64,000 nt of DNA from Prauserella flavalba (GCF_003202235.1 NZ_MASU01000002.1:1-64000), one strand, 5' to 3'. Positions 43,646 through 52,298 are shown, numbered from the stretch's first letter. Numbers and translations: made by a program. Notes: generated from the letters alone by a model not told the origin.

Positions 43646-44578
43646 ATGACTCTGGAATTGTCCGATCGTTCTGCCCTGCGCGAAGCACGAGTGCCTGCCG
43701 GCGGGATTCTCGAAGGCCCTCGGGTGCTGAACCGGCTGCCCGAGGGCGTCGAGTCCCGGCCGTACGAGCTGTTCGGGGTGCGCCCGCTCGGGCGCGTCAT
43801 CGGTGCCGAGATCGATGGTGTGGACCTCGGTGAGCCAGTGACCCCCGAACTACGGGAGGAGCTCAACCGCGCGCTGCTGGAGTGGAAGGTGCTGTTCTTC
43901 CGCGACCAGGACATCACCCCGGCGCAGCAGCGCGCGTTCGCGCGCAACTGGGGCCCGCTGGAGACCAACCCGTTCATCCCGGCCGGCGACACCGACGAGG
44001 TCACGCGGTTCGAGCGCAGTGCCTCGATGCCGGGCTTCGAGAACATCTGGCACACCGACGTCACGTTCCGCCCCAACCCGGCGCTGGGCTCGGTGCTGCG
44101 GCTGGTGACCGTTCCGCCGGTGGGTGGCGACACGATGTGGGCCGACATGGCCGCGGCGTACGACAACCTGCCCGAGGACGTGAAGGCCCGCATCGACGGC
44201 CTCAAAGCGGTGCACGACTACCTGCCGGGCTTCGACCGCTTCTCCGACCCCGAGGTGCTCGCCCAGTGGCAGGAGCAGTTCCCGCCGGTCGAGCACCCGG
44301 TGGTGCGCAGGCACCCGGAGACGGGCAGGCGGACGCTGTTCGTCAACCAGTCCTTCACGACCCACATCGTGGGGATGGACCGGGACGAGAGCGACCGGCT
44401 GCTGCACTACCTGTTCACGCAGGCGCATGTGCCGGAGTACCAGGTGCGGTTCCGCTGGACCGAGAACGCCGTGGCCTTCTGGGACAACCGCGCCACCCAG
44501 CACTACGCGGTGAACGATTACGCGCCGCACCCGCGCGTCGCCGAGCGCGTCGCCATCGCGGGCGACCGCCCCTTCTAG
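43646..44578 (+). CDS. TauD/TfdA-family Fe(II)/2-oxoglutarate dioxygenase
   Basis: 310 aa. Metal-binding His136 and Asp138 in IWHTDVTF and His286 in ATQHYAVNDY form the facial triad; an Arg shortly after (297 or 301) would bind 2-oxoglutarate. GVRPLGRVIGAEIDGVDL and FFRDQDITPAQQRAFARNWG are TauD signatures. Members release sulfite or sulfate from taurine or alkyl sulfates. No ABC importer is adjacent. The Cys-rich leader supports a sulfur-acquisition role (inference). Followed by a palindromic hairpin. Confidence 0.9.
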   Translation: MTLELSDRSALREARVPAGGILEGPRVLNRLPEGVESRPYELFGVRPLGRVIGAEIDGVDLGEPVTPELREELNRALLEWKVLFFRDQDITPAQQRAFARNWGPLETNPFIPAGDTDEVTRFERSASMPGFENIWHTDVTFRPNPALGSVLRLVTVPPVGGDTMWADMAAAYDNLPEDVKARIDGLKAVHDYLPGFDRFSDPEVLAQWQEQFPPVEHPVVRRHPETGRRTLFVNQSFTTHIVGMDRDESDRLLHYLFTQAHVPEYQVRFRWTENAVAFWDNRATQHYAVNDYAPHPRVAERVAIAGDRPF

Positions 44579-44589
44579 CCCCTGCCGAC

Positions 44590-44644
44590 TGCAGTGAAGG
44601 CCACCATCACTGCGTTCAACGCAGTGATGGTGGCCTTCACTGCA
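44590..44644. terminator. Palindromic intergenic hairpin, family copy 2
   Basis: Perfect 25-bp arms (44590-44614 and 44620-44644) with loop TTCAA. Outer stem contains AAGGCCACC/GGTGGCCTT; the inner stem reads ATCACTGCG/CGCAGTGAT. It lies between two convergent genes and likely serves both. Confidence 0.75.
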
Positions 44645-44655
44645 ACTGGGCGAGG

Positions 44656-45150
44656 CTAGATGCCGAGGCGGTGGAGGAGCTGGGACTCAATGTGTTCCAG
44701 CTCCGCGGCGACGGCCCGGTGGGCGGCCTTGCGGCGCGCGGCGGGCATCCGCTCGGCGGCGCGCACGGACGCGGCGAGCTGTTCGAGGGTCGACCGGCCG
44801 CGTTCGGCGAAGGTCAGGTCGTCGTCGGTGACCTTGGGCGAGCGGCGCAGCTCGGTGAGCCCGTCGGCGGCACCCGCGATGCGGGCGAGCAGCGCGCCGC
44901 CCCTGCCGGTGTACTCGCTGAGCTGCTCGACGCCGATGCCCATGCGACGCGCCTGGTAGCGGTCGTAGGCGTCTCTCGCGACACCGGCGGCCCGCACCGC
45001 GAGCGGGGCCACCACCGGCACAGCGGCAGGGATGATCACCTTGGCCACGCGGACGGCGTTCTTGGCCTTCTTCGGCGTCAGTGCGGACTCGTGCTCGACG
45101 TTTCCGGCGGCCTCGGCGGCCTTGTCTCGGGAGTGTCGGTGCCCTCTCAT
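44656..45150 (-). CDS. Hypothetical protein (DUF6474-like)
   Basis: 164 aa. Basic N-terminus, one hydrophobic stretch KVIIPAAVPVVAPLAVRAAGVA at about 37-58 that could be a membrane segment, then a helical Arg/Ala/Glu-rich C-terminal half. Family name is from memory of similar actinobacterial proteins and is tentative; function unknown. Starts 11 nt from the divergent nuclease gene, so the promoters overlap. Confidence 0.65.
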   Translation of the reverse strand: MRGHRHSRDKAAEAAGNVEHESALTPKKAKNAVRVAKVIIPAAVPVVAPLAVRAAGVARDAYDRYQARRMGIGVEQLSEYTGRGGALLARIAGAADGLTELRRSPKVTDDDLTFAERGRSTLEQLAASVRAAERMPAARRKAAHRAVAAELEHIESQLLHRLGI

Positions 45151-45161
45151 ACAGTGAGCGT

Positions 45162-46799
45162 ATGGCAAACGAGGTGCTACTGGACGCGGGAGTGGTGACC
45201 CGCTGCCGTCGGCGTGTGCACCTCGACAACGACCCGACCATGCGCGACGCCCCGCAAGCGCCGCCGGATCCGGCCGCCGAGCAGCGGATCGCCGACGCGA
45301 GGGCCCACCGGGCGGAGATCGCGGAGCGGTTGCGCGCGGCCACGGGCGCGCCCTGGGCGGTGGTCCCGGCCGAGCTGCCTCCATCCGATCGGGTGGGCCT
45401 GACGATGACGGCGCTGGAGGAGCGCGTCCCGTTCGTCTGGGGTGGACTGCTGCCGGTCGACACCGAGGGCGGCAGGCGCGGCGGCGTCGAGCTGCTGGTG
45501 CGCACGGCCCAGGGATACGTGCCGGTGCTGGTGGTGCGGCACCGCATCACCGACCCCGGCGAGGGCGCCCGCACGGCGCCGATGACCGAGCTCGACCCGG
45601 ACGACGCGCGCACCGACCCGGCGCGCAAGCTCCGTTCGCACCCACGTGACCAGCTCCGCCTCGCCCACCTCCGGCGCCTGCTGGAGGCCGCGGGCCACGC
45701 CGAGCGCGGCAGGGCACTCGGCGGGGTCATCGGGCTCGACGCCGACGTGGTGGTGTGGCACGACCTCGCCGCGCCGACGTGGCCGGGCGGGCGCAGCACG
45801 CTGGAGGAGTACGACGAGCGCTTCGCCGACCGGCTCGCTGTCGCCCGCGCGGCCGCCGAGCGGAGGGAGGCACTCGCCGAGCCGTCGCGGATCCTGGAGT
45901 GCCGCCGCTGTCCGTGGTGGCCGGTGTGCGAGGCCGACCTCACGCGCATCAGGGACGTGAGCCTCGTCGTGCGCGGCGAGGACGCCGTCGAACTGCGCAA
46001 GGTGGGCGTCGGCACGGTCGACAAGCTCGCCGCGCTGGACGTCGCCGACGAGACGCCGATCCAGTGGACGGGCACCACGTTCGTCGACGCGGTCGCGCTC
46101 GCGCGCGCGTGGCTGGCCGACCTGACGGTGGTGCGCCGCGTCGCCGACGTCACCGTGCCGCGCGCCGACGTCGAGGTGGACATCGACATGGAGAGCTTCG
46201 GCGACTCCGGCGCGTACCTGTGGGGCTGCCTGCTCAGCGGAGCCGACATCGGGGTCGCACCGGGCTATCGGGCGTTCGCGACGTGGGAGGCACTGCCCAC
46301 TGTGGACGAGGCGCGCTCGTTCGCGGAGTTCTGGGCGTGGCTTTCGGACGTGCGGGCGCGCACCGCCGCCGCGGGCCTGAGCTTCCGCGCCTACTGCTAC
46401 AACGCGCTCGCCGAGAACCGCTGGTTGTTCGCGTCTGTGGAACGTTTTGCCGGCATGGCGGGCATCCCGCCGAAGGACGAGCTGCGGTCCTTCGTGGACT
46501 CCGACGAGTGGGTGGACCTCTTCCGCAGCGTCTCCGACCAGTTCCTGTGCTCACACGGCAAGGGGCTGAAGGTGGTCGCGCCCGTCGCCGGCTTCCGGTG
46601 GCGGGACCCGGAAGCCGGCGGTGAGGCGTCGATGCGCTGGTACCGCGACGCGGTGGGCATGGACGGCGAGCTTCCCGACCCGGCCCAGCGCGAGCGGCTG
46701 CTGCGCTACAACGAGGACGACGTGCTGGCCACCCACGCGCTGCGCGAGTGGATGACCGGCCCCGCCATGCGCGACGTCCCGTTCATGGGCGACCTCTAG
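45162..46799 (+). CDS. TM0106-family RecB-like nuclease
   Basis: 545 aa. N-terminal PD-(D/E)XK/RecB-like region (about 1-270) ending in CRRCPWWPVC, a Cys cluster that in related nucleases holds an Fe-S cluster. The C-terminal half is an RNase H-like 3'-5' exonuclease domain: VEVDIDMES at about 326-334 and RLLRYNEDDVLATHALREWM near the end carry DEDD acidic residues. Predicted DNA or RNA processing enzyme. ATG at 45162. Its stop overlaps the convergent SDR by CTAG. Confidence 0.82.
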   Translation: MANEVLLDAGVVTRCRRRVHLDNDPTMRDAPQAPPDPAAEQRIADARAHRAEIAERLRAATGAPWAVVPAELPPSDRVGLTMTALEERVPFVWGGLLPVDTEGGRRGGVELLVRTAQGYVPVLVVRHRITDPGEGARTAPMTELDPDDARTDPARKLRSHPRDQLRLAHLRRLLEAAGHAERGRALGGVIGLDADVVVWHDLAAPTWPGGRSTLEEYDERFADRLAVARAAAERREALAEPSRILECRRCPWWPVCEADLTRIRDVSLVVRGEDAVELRKVGVGTVDKLAALDVADETPIQWTGTTFVDAVALARAWLADLTVVRRVADVTVPRADVEVDIDMESFGDSGAYLWGCLLSGADIGVAPGYRAFATWEALPTVDEARSFAEFWAWLSDVRARTAAAGLSFRAYCYNALAENRWLFASVERFAGMAGIPPKDELRSFVDSDEWVDLFRSVSDQFLCSHGKGLKVVAPVAGFRWRDPEAGGEASMRWYRDAVGMDGELPDPAQRERLLRYNEDDVLATHALREWMTGPAMRDVPFMGDL

Positions 46800-47554
46800 C
46801 GCGGCGCCATCCGCAGCGAACCGTCGAGGCGGATCACCTCGCCGTTGAGGTAGTCGTGCTGGACGATGTAGAGCGCCAGCTGCGCGTACTCGTCGGGGCG
46901 GCCGAGCCGCTTCGGGAACGGCACGCCCGCGGCGAGGCCCGCGCGGAACTCGTCGCTCACCGTCGCCAGCATCGGGGTGTCGATGATGCCGGGCGCGATC
47001 GTCATCACGCGGATGCCGTGCGAGGCGAGGTCGCGCGCCGCGGGCAGGGTCATGCCGACGACGCCGCCCTTGGAGGCCGAGTAGGCGATCTGGCCGATCT
47101 GCCCGTCGTAGGCGGCGACCGACGCCGTGTTGATGATGACGCCGCGCTGGTCGTCGGCCAGCGGCTCGGTCTTCGCGATCGCCTCGGCGGCGACCGTGAC
47201 GACGTTGAACGTGCCGATGAGGTTGACCTCGACGACCTTGCGGAACAGGTTGAGGTCGTGGGGGCCCTTCTTCGACAGGATGCGCGCGGAGGGGCCGATG
47301 CCCGCGCAGTTCACGACGGTGCGCAGCGGCGCCCCGGAGCCGGCCGCCTGCTCGACCGCGGCGCGCACCTGCTCGGGGTCGGTCACGTCGGCCTCGACGT
47401 ACGTGACGCCGTCGATCTGCTCTGCCTTCTCGATCGCGGCGCCGAGGTCGAGCGCGAAGACGCGCGCGCCCTGCTCCGCGAGTGCCCGCGCCGTCGCGCC
47501 GCCAAGGCCGGAGGCGCCACCCGTGACGATGGCCGCGGTGTCGGTGATCTGCAT
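46796..47554 (-). CDS. SDR 3-hydroxyacyl-CoA dehydrogenase (HSD10-like)
   Basis: 252 aa. TGGASGLGGA at 11-20 binds NAD; Ser145, Tyr158 and Lys162 (YSASK) are catalytic. VNCAGIGPSARILSKKGPHD and IIDTPMLATVSDEFRAGLA closely resemble type-10 17-beta-HSD/3-hydroxyacyl-CoA dehydrogenases of beta-oxidation. AAAGGA lies just before the ATG. Candidate palindromic operators are in the upstream gap. Confidence 0.88.
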   Translation of the reverse strand: MQITDTAAIVTGGASGLGGATARALAEQGARVFALDLGAAIEKAEQIDGVTYVEADVTDPEQVRAAVEQAAGSGAPLRTVVNCAGIGPSARILSKKGPHDLNLFRKVVEVNLIGTFNVVTVAAEAIAKTEPLADDQRGVIINTASVAAYDGQIGQIAYSASKGGVVGMTLPAARDLASHGIRVMTIAPGIIDTPMLATVSDEFRAGLAAGVPFPKRLGRPDEYAQLALYIVQHDYLNGEVIRLDGSLRMAPR

Positions 47555-47591
47555 GGTCTTCCTTTCTCACCCTGCTGAATCCGGCATCAGG

Positions 47592-47603
47592 TTAACGCTC
47601 GTT
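47592..47603. promoter_or_regulatory. Possible TetR-type half-palindrome
   Basis: TTAACGCTCGTT: AACG and CGTT arms around CT, 37 nt upstream of the SDR ATG on the minus strand. Similar AACG-CGTT sites are bound by fatty-acid-responsive TetR proteins, but the site is short. Confidence 0.3.
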
Positions 47604-47622
47604 CGCGTGGCGGGTCCCGAGG

Positions 47623-47640
47623 CCATTCGTTGACGAATGG
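47623..47640. promoter_or_regulatory. Perfect 8-bp inverted repeat
   Basis: CCATTCGT, TG, ACGAATGG lies in the 146-nt gap between the divergent SDR and UDP-glucose dehydrogenase genes. It is a candidate operator; the TTGAC inside could also be part of a -35 element. Confidence 0.4.
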
Positions 47641-47700
47641 CTGCCTGCTGGTTCCCTCCGCGTTCGCTCGCAGGTCAACTGCGGGTGTGACCGTCGGTGT

Positions 47701-49008
47701 ATGAGCGCAGCTCGAATCGTGGTGGTGGGCACCGGCTACGTCGGACTCACCACCGGTGCGTGCCTTGCCAGTCTGGGTCACCGGGTGACCTGCGCCGATG
47801 TGGACGAATCGAAGGTCGCCAGGCTCGCCGCGGGCCGGGTCGACATCATGGAGCCGGGCTTGGCCGAGCTGGTCGCCCGCGGCCTCACCAGCGGCAACCT
47901 GTCCTTCGTCGTCGGCGCCAGGGAGGCCGTGCGCGACGCCGACGGGGTGTTCCTGTGCGTCCCGACGCCGATGGGCGCCGGCGGCGCCGCGGACCTGCGT
48001 GCGGTGGAGCAGGTGGTGGCCGAGATCGCCGACGTGCTGCCCAGCGGTTGCGCGCTGATCACCAAGTCGACCGTGCCCGTCGGCACGGCCCGCCGGATCC
48101 AGGAGCTCACCGGCAGGCCCGATCTGCCCGTGGTCTCCAACCCCGAGTTCCTCCGCGAGGGCACCGCGGTGTCCGACTTCCTCGGGCCCGACCGGATCGT
48201 CGTGGGCTCGGACACCCCGGGTGCCGCCGACTGGGTCGCCAACCTCTACGCCGATCTCGGAGCGCCCGCCGTGGTGACCGACGCCGCGAGCGCCGAGCTG
48301 GTGAAGTACGCCGCGAACTGCTTCCTCGCGATGAAGCTCTCCTACGTCAACGCCATCGCGGAGCTGTGCGAGCGGCTCGGCGCGGACATCGAGCCGGTGA
48401 CGCTGGGCATGGGTTACGACCGGCGCATCGGGCGGTCGTTCCTGCGCCCGGGACCCGGCTGGGGCGGGTCGTGCCTGCCGAAGGACACGAGCGCGCTGCT
48501 CAGGATCGCCGAGTCGGTGCGGTTCGACTTCGAGCTGCTCGACGCCGCGGTGGAGGAGAACATCGCCCAGCGCGACCGCGTGATCGCCAAGATCGCGGGC
48601 GCGGTCGGCGGCAGGCTCGCGGCTGCCCGGATCGGCCTGCTCGGGCTGGCGTTCAAGGCGGGGACCAACGACCTGCGTGACTCGCCCGCGCTGTCGATCG
48701 CGTCGGTGCTGTGCGCACACGGCGCAGAGGTGACGGCGTACGACCCCGCGGTGCAGGGCGAGCTGCCCGGCATGCTCGTGGTGGACAACGCCTACCAGGT
48801 GGCGAAGGGCGCCGACGTTGTGGTGGTGCTCACCGAATGGTCCGATTTCACCCGGCTCGACTGGGCTTACATGGCGGAGCTGATGCACGGTGACGCCGTG
48901 GTGGACACCCGTAACCTGCTGGAACCCCGCGTGGTGCTCGACGCGGGGCTGAGCTGGCAGGGAATCGGGCGGCCGCGTGCCGGGGCACGGGTCACTTCCG
49001 TTAGTTGA
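47701..49008 (+). CDS. ugd: UDP-glucose 6-dehydrogenase
   Basis: 435 aa. Makes UDP-glucuronate for surface polysaccharides. VVVGTGYVGLTTGACLASLGH binds NAD; PTPMGAGGAADL, KSTVPVGT, NPEFLREGTA, Lys202 in ELVKYAANCFLA, and catalytic Cys258 in GWGGSCLPKD are all in place; LGLAFKAGTNDLRDSPAL is in the C-terminal domain. No ribosome binding site is obvious before the ATG, so a leaderless mRNA is possible. UDP-mannose/UDP-N-acetyl sugar dehydrogenases are related alternatives. Could supply the glycan locus that begins near 60 kb. Confidence 0.92.
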   Translation: MSAARIVVVGTGYVGLTTGACLASLGHRVTCADVDESKVARLAAGRVDIMEPGLAELVARGLTSGNLSFVVGAREAVRDADGVFLCVPTPMGAGGAADLRAVEQVVAEIADVLPSGCALITKSTVPVGTARRIQELTGRPDLPVVSNPEFLREGTAVSDFLGPDRIVVGSDTPGAADWVANLYADLGAPAVVTDAASAELVKYAANCFLAMKLSYVNAIAELCERLGADIEPVTLGMGYDRRIGRSFLRPGPGWGGSCLPKDTSALLRIAESVRFDFELLDAAVEENIAQRDRVIAKIAGAVGGRLAAARIGLLGLAFKAGTNDLRDSPALSIASVLCAHGAEVTAYDPAVQGELPGMLVVDNAYQVAKGADVVVVLTEWSDFTRLDWAYMAELMHGDAVVDTRNLLEPRVVLDAGLSWQGIGRPRAGARVTSVS

Positions 49009-49041
49009 GCGAACGAAGCGTCCGCCCGTAGGGTTCAGGAC

Positions 49042-50817
49042 GTGTTCACCACCAGACCTGAGCTCGCCGGTACGCGGGGCATGGTCGCCTCGACCCACTG
49101 GCTCGCCTCCGCCGCGGGCATGGCCGTACTCGAGGACGGCGGCAACGCCTTCGACGCGGCGGTGGCGGCAGGCTTCGTGCTGCAGGTCGCCGAGCCGCAC
49201 CTCAACGGACCGGGTGGGCAGGTGCCCGCGATCTTCGTGACCGCGAGTGACCGCACGCCCAAGGTGCTGTGCGGCCAGGGTGTCTCACCCGCCGCGGCGA
49301 CCCCGCGGCACTTCGCCGATCTGGGCCTCGACCTCATTCCCGGCAGCGGACTGCTCGCGGCGACCGTGCCCGGCGCGTGGGACGCGTGGCTGCTCATGCT
49401 GCGCGACCACGGCACGAAGAGCCTGCGCGAGGTGCTGAGCTACGCGATCTCGTACGCCTGGAACGGCGTGCCGGTGGTCGGCCGCATCACCGAGACCATC
49501 GACACGGTCGCCGAGCTCTTCGCGCAACACTGGACCACGTCGGCGCAGCTGTGGCTGCCCGGCGGCGAGGCGCCCGCTCCCGGCTCGCTGCACCGCAACC
49601 CGACGCTCGCGCGCACCTGGCAGCGGCTGCTCGCCGAGGCCGAGGCCGTGTCGGGTCGCGAGGCCCAGATCGACGCCGCGCGCCGCGCCTGGTCGCACGG
49701 CTTCATCGCCGAGGCGGTGGACTCCTTCAGCCGCACCGCGTTCCGCGACGACTCCGGCCGCGACCACGCGGGCCTGCTCACGGCCGACGACCTCGTGGGC
49801 TGGGAGGCTTCCTACGAGGACGCGCTGGTCACCGACTTCGGCGAGTGGAGCCTGGTGAAGTGCGGTGGCTGGACGCAGGGCCCCGTGCTCGCGCAGCAGC
49901 TGCGCATCCTGGAGGGGTTCGGCGACGAACTGTCGTATGTGGACGGTGTGCCGACCGCGCGGACCGTCCACCTCGCCGTGGAGGCGGCCAAGCTCGCGTT
50001 CGCCGACCGCGAGGCGTACTACGGCGACACCGGTGACGTGCCGCTGGACTGGCTCCTGTCGCGCGAGTACGCCGAGCAGCGCAGGGCGCTCATCGGCGAC
50101 GAGGCGAGTGGCGAGCTGCGCCCCGGCGGCGCGGACCCGAGGCTGCCGAAGATCATCGCCGAGACGTGCGGCGCGCAGGCGGGCGGCGGCGCGATCGGCG
50201 AGCCGACCGTGGGGCCGCAGGGCCAGGTGCGCGGCGACACCGTGCACATCGACGTGGTGGACGCCGACGGCAACATGGTGTCGGCGACGCCGTCCGGTGG
50301 CTGGCTCCAGTCGTCGCCGACCATCCCCGAGCTGGGCTTCTGCCTCGACTCGCGGGCGCAGATGTTCTGGCTGGAGGAGGGCCTGCCCAACACGCTGGCC
50401 CCGCGCAAACGGCCCCGGATCACGCTGTCGCCCTCGATGGCGCTGCGCGACGGGGAGCCGGTGATCGCGTTCGGCACGCCCGGCGGCGACCAGCAGGACC
50501 AGTGGCAGCTGTGCTTCTGGCTCGCCCACACCCACGGTGGACTGAACCTGCAGGAGTCGATCGACTCGCCCGCGTGGCACACCACGGCGTTCCCCAGCTC
50601 GTTCTACCCGAGGTCGTGGACGCCGAAGGAGCTCGTGGTGGAGTCCCGGGTCGGCGAGGCCGCGCTCGCGGAGCTGCGCGAGCGCGGGCACGACGTGGTG
50701 GACGCGGGGCCGTGGGCGCTCGGCCGCCTCTCCGCCGTCTCCCGCGACCGCGCCACGGGCATCCTGCGTGCCGCCGCCAACGCCCGCGGCATGCAGGGCT
50801 ACGCCGTCGGCCGCTGA
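49042..50817 (+). CDS. Gamma-glutamyltransferase-like Ntn hydrolase
   Basis: 591 aa. GGT family: GMVASTHWLASAAGMAVLEDGGNAFDAAVAAGFVLQV at the N-terminus. The candidate autoprocessing nucleophile is Thr400 in GDTVHIDVVDADGNMVSATPSGG. PRKRPRITLSPSMALRDGEPVIAFGTPGGDQQDQ is the conserved small-subunit motif. The usual TTH motif is TVH and no signal peptide is seen, so it belongs to the intracellular actinobacterial subgroup, possibly acting on a gamma-glutamyl compound other than glutathione. GTG start 33 nt after ugd. Followed by palindromic hairpin copy 3. Confidence 0.86.
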   Translation: MFTTRPELAGTRGMVASTHWLASAAGMAVLEDGGNAFDAAVAAGFVLQVAEPHLNGPGGQVPAIFVTASDRTPKVLCGQGVSPAAATPRHFADLGLDLIPGSGLLAATVPGAWDAWLLMLRDHGTKSLREVLSYAISYAWNGVPVVGRITETIDTVAELFAQHWTTSAQLWLPGGEAPAPGSLHRNPTLARTWQRLLAEAEAVSGREAQIDAARRAWSHGFIAEAVDSFSRTAFRDDSGRDHAGLLTADDLVGWEASYEDALVTDFGEWSLVKCGGWTQGPVLAQQLRILEGFGDELSYVDGVPTARTVHLAVEAAKLAFADREAYYGDTGDVPLDWLLSREYAEQRRALIGDEASGELRPGGADPRLPKIIAETCGAQAGGGAIGEPTVGPQGQVRGDTVHIDVVDADGNMVSATPSGGWLQSSPTIPELGFCLDSRAQMFWLEEGLPNTLAPRKRPRITLSPSMALRDGEPVIAFGTPGGDQQDQWQLCFWLAHTHGGLNLQESIDSPAWHTTAFPSSFYPRSWTPKELVVESRVGEAALAELRERGHDVVDAGPWALGRLSAVSRDRATGILRAAANARGMQGYAVGR

Positions 50818-50827
50818 CCTGACCGCA

Positions 50828-50874
50828 CCCAAGGCCACCTTTGTTGCGTTGAGCGCAACAAAGGTGGCCTTGGG
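50828..50874. terminator. Palindromic intergenic hairpin, family copy 3
   Basis: Perfect 21-bp arms (50828-50848 and 50854-50874), loop TTGAG. Outer stem AAGGCCACC/GGTGGCCTT as in copies 1 and 2; inner stem TTTGTTGCG/CGCAACAAA. It separates convergent genes. Confidence 0.75.
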
Positions 50875-50893
50875 GAGCGTTCCCCTGGAGGGG

Positions 50894-51781
50894 CTAGGGC
50901 TGCCAGAGCCAGAACTCGACGTTCTGGTTGTCGACGCAGTCGGCGGTGCGGCCGTAGGGCTCCCGCTTGACCTCGCGCACCTCGCCGCCGACCGTGCGCA
51001 CCCGCTCCACGGCGGCGTCGAGGTCGTCGACGGCGTACATCATCTTCCAGCCCGCGTAAGGCTGCCCGCCCCACAGACCCGAGTCCGGCAGTCCGCTGCC
51101 CTCCACGCGCCACGCCCTCGGCACGGAGCCCTCACCGAACTGCCAGCCCAGCACCGTGCCGTAGAACGTCTTCGCCAGCTCGTCGTCCGGGATAGTGAAC
51201 GTGAAGTACGCGGCGTGGCCGTGCGCGGGCCGCGGCGCGCCCGCGGACGAGCGCCTCGGAGCCTGCGCGAGCAGCCAGCGCTGCCCGAACGGGTCGCGGA
51301 TCCGGCCGGTGAGGCCGTGCCCCCTGTCCTCCACGTCGCCGACCTGCTCGGCGCCCAGCCCCACCGCGCGGCGGATGGCCTCGGCGACATCGGGGACCTC
51401 GACCCTGATCGATGCCCCGCCCGAGGCGGCGACGGTGTGGCCGATCTCGGCGAACTCCTCGGCGAGCATCAGCACCGAGTCGCCGATCGCGACCTCGGCG
51501 TGGCCCACCCTGCCGTCCGGCATCACGATCGGCTCCGCGCGCCGGGTCGCGCCGAACACCTCGACGTAGAAGTCCAGTGCCGCGCTCGCGTCGGGCACGG
51601 CGAGATACGGGGTCAGCGCGTGCGTCTCGGCCCGCGCGGGTGCCTCAGCGGTGGTCATGTCCTCGTCCCTTCCTTCCTGCAGTACCGCGGCCCGCAGCGC
51701 CTCGCGTAGCTCGGCGGCGAACCGCGGGTCCGGTTCGATGGGCTGGTGCGGGCGGAAGAGGGCATCGAACGCGTCAGTCAT
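50894..51781 (-). CDS. Double VOC-domain protein coupled to a sigma factor
   Basis: 295 aa. Two glyoxalase/VOC modules at about 55-172 (LAVPDASAALDFYVEVFGATRRAEP, MLAEEFAE, RIRDPFGQRWLLAQ) and about 186-295 (YFTFTIPDDELAKTFYGTVLGWQF, WKMMYAVDDLDAAVERV, DCVDNQNVEFWLWQ). The first about 40 residues are a separate helical piece (FRPHQPIEPDPRFAAELREAL). The ATG lies inside the sigma-factor gene (8-nt overlap), suggesting a partner or ligand sensor of the sigma factor. Confidence 0.82.
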   Translation of the reverse strand: MTDAFDALFRPHQPIEPDPRFAAELREALRAAVLQEGRDEDMTTAEAPARAETHALTPYLAVPDASAALDFYVEVFGATRRAEPIVMPDGRVGHAEVAIGDSVLMLAEEFAEIGHTVAASGGASIRVEVPDVAEAIRRAVGLGAEQVGDVEDRGHGLTGRIRDPFGQRWLLAQAPRRSSAGAPRPAHGHAAYFTFTIPDDELAKTFYGTVLGWQFGEGSVPRAWRVEGSGLPDSGLWGGQPYAGWKMMYAVDDLDAAVERVRTVGGEVREVKREPYGRTADCVDNQNVEFWLWQP

Positions 51782-52298
51782 CGCTACCCTCCTTCCCCTC
51801 GTAGTGGCGTCTGAACGCGGTTCTGGCCCTCACCAGCAGCGCCTCCGTGGCGTGCACCGTGCGGCCCAGATGCTCGGCGACCTCGGGCACGCTCAGGCCG
51901 TCGAGGTAGCGCAGGGTCAGCGCCGCCCGGTGCTGCGGTCGCAGCTGCGCGAGCACCTGCCGGGCACGTAGCGCGTCGAGCTCGGCGTCCCACGGATCGA
52001 CGCACTCGTCCCCGGCGTCGTGCACGAGGCGCAGCTTGCGGTCCTCCCGCTCCTGCCCGCGCCAGTGGTCGGCGAGCTTGTGCCGGGCGATGCCGATGAG
52101 CCACGCCGTGCTCACCGGCGGCGCGCCCGGCCTGCGGCACGCGCTCACCGCGCCGAGGAACGTCTCCGACGTGAGCTCCTCGGCGAGCGTCCGGTTCCCG
52201 CAACGGGACAACAGGTAGCCGTACACCTCCGGCAGCACGTCCTCGTACATGCTGAGCAGCGCGAACGCCGGATCGGGCCGTATCCGTGGTTCCGTCAC
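51774..52298 (-). CDS. ECF-type RNA polymerase sigma factor
   Basis: 174 aa. Sigma region 2 at about 18-85 (LPEVYGYLLSRCGNRTLAEELTSETFLGAV, WLIGIARHKLADHWR) and region 4 at about 108-165 (VLAQLRPQHRAALTLRYLDGLSVPEVAEHL, HATEALLVRARTAFRR). No anti-sigma gene of the usual zinc type follows; instead the double-VOC gene overlaps the stop. GTG at 52298. Divergent from the molybdopterin oxidoreductase gene (116-nt gap). Confidence 0.9.
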   Translation of the reverse strand: MTEPRIRPDPAFALLSMYEDVLPEVYGYLLSRCGNRTLAEELTSETFLGAVSACRRPGAPPVSTAWLIGIARHKLADHWRGQEREDRKLRLVHDAGDECVDPWDAELDALRARQVLAQLRPQHRAALTLRYLDGLSVPEVAEHLGRTVHATEALLVRARTAFRRHYEGKEGSDD

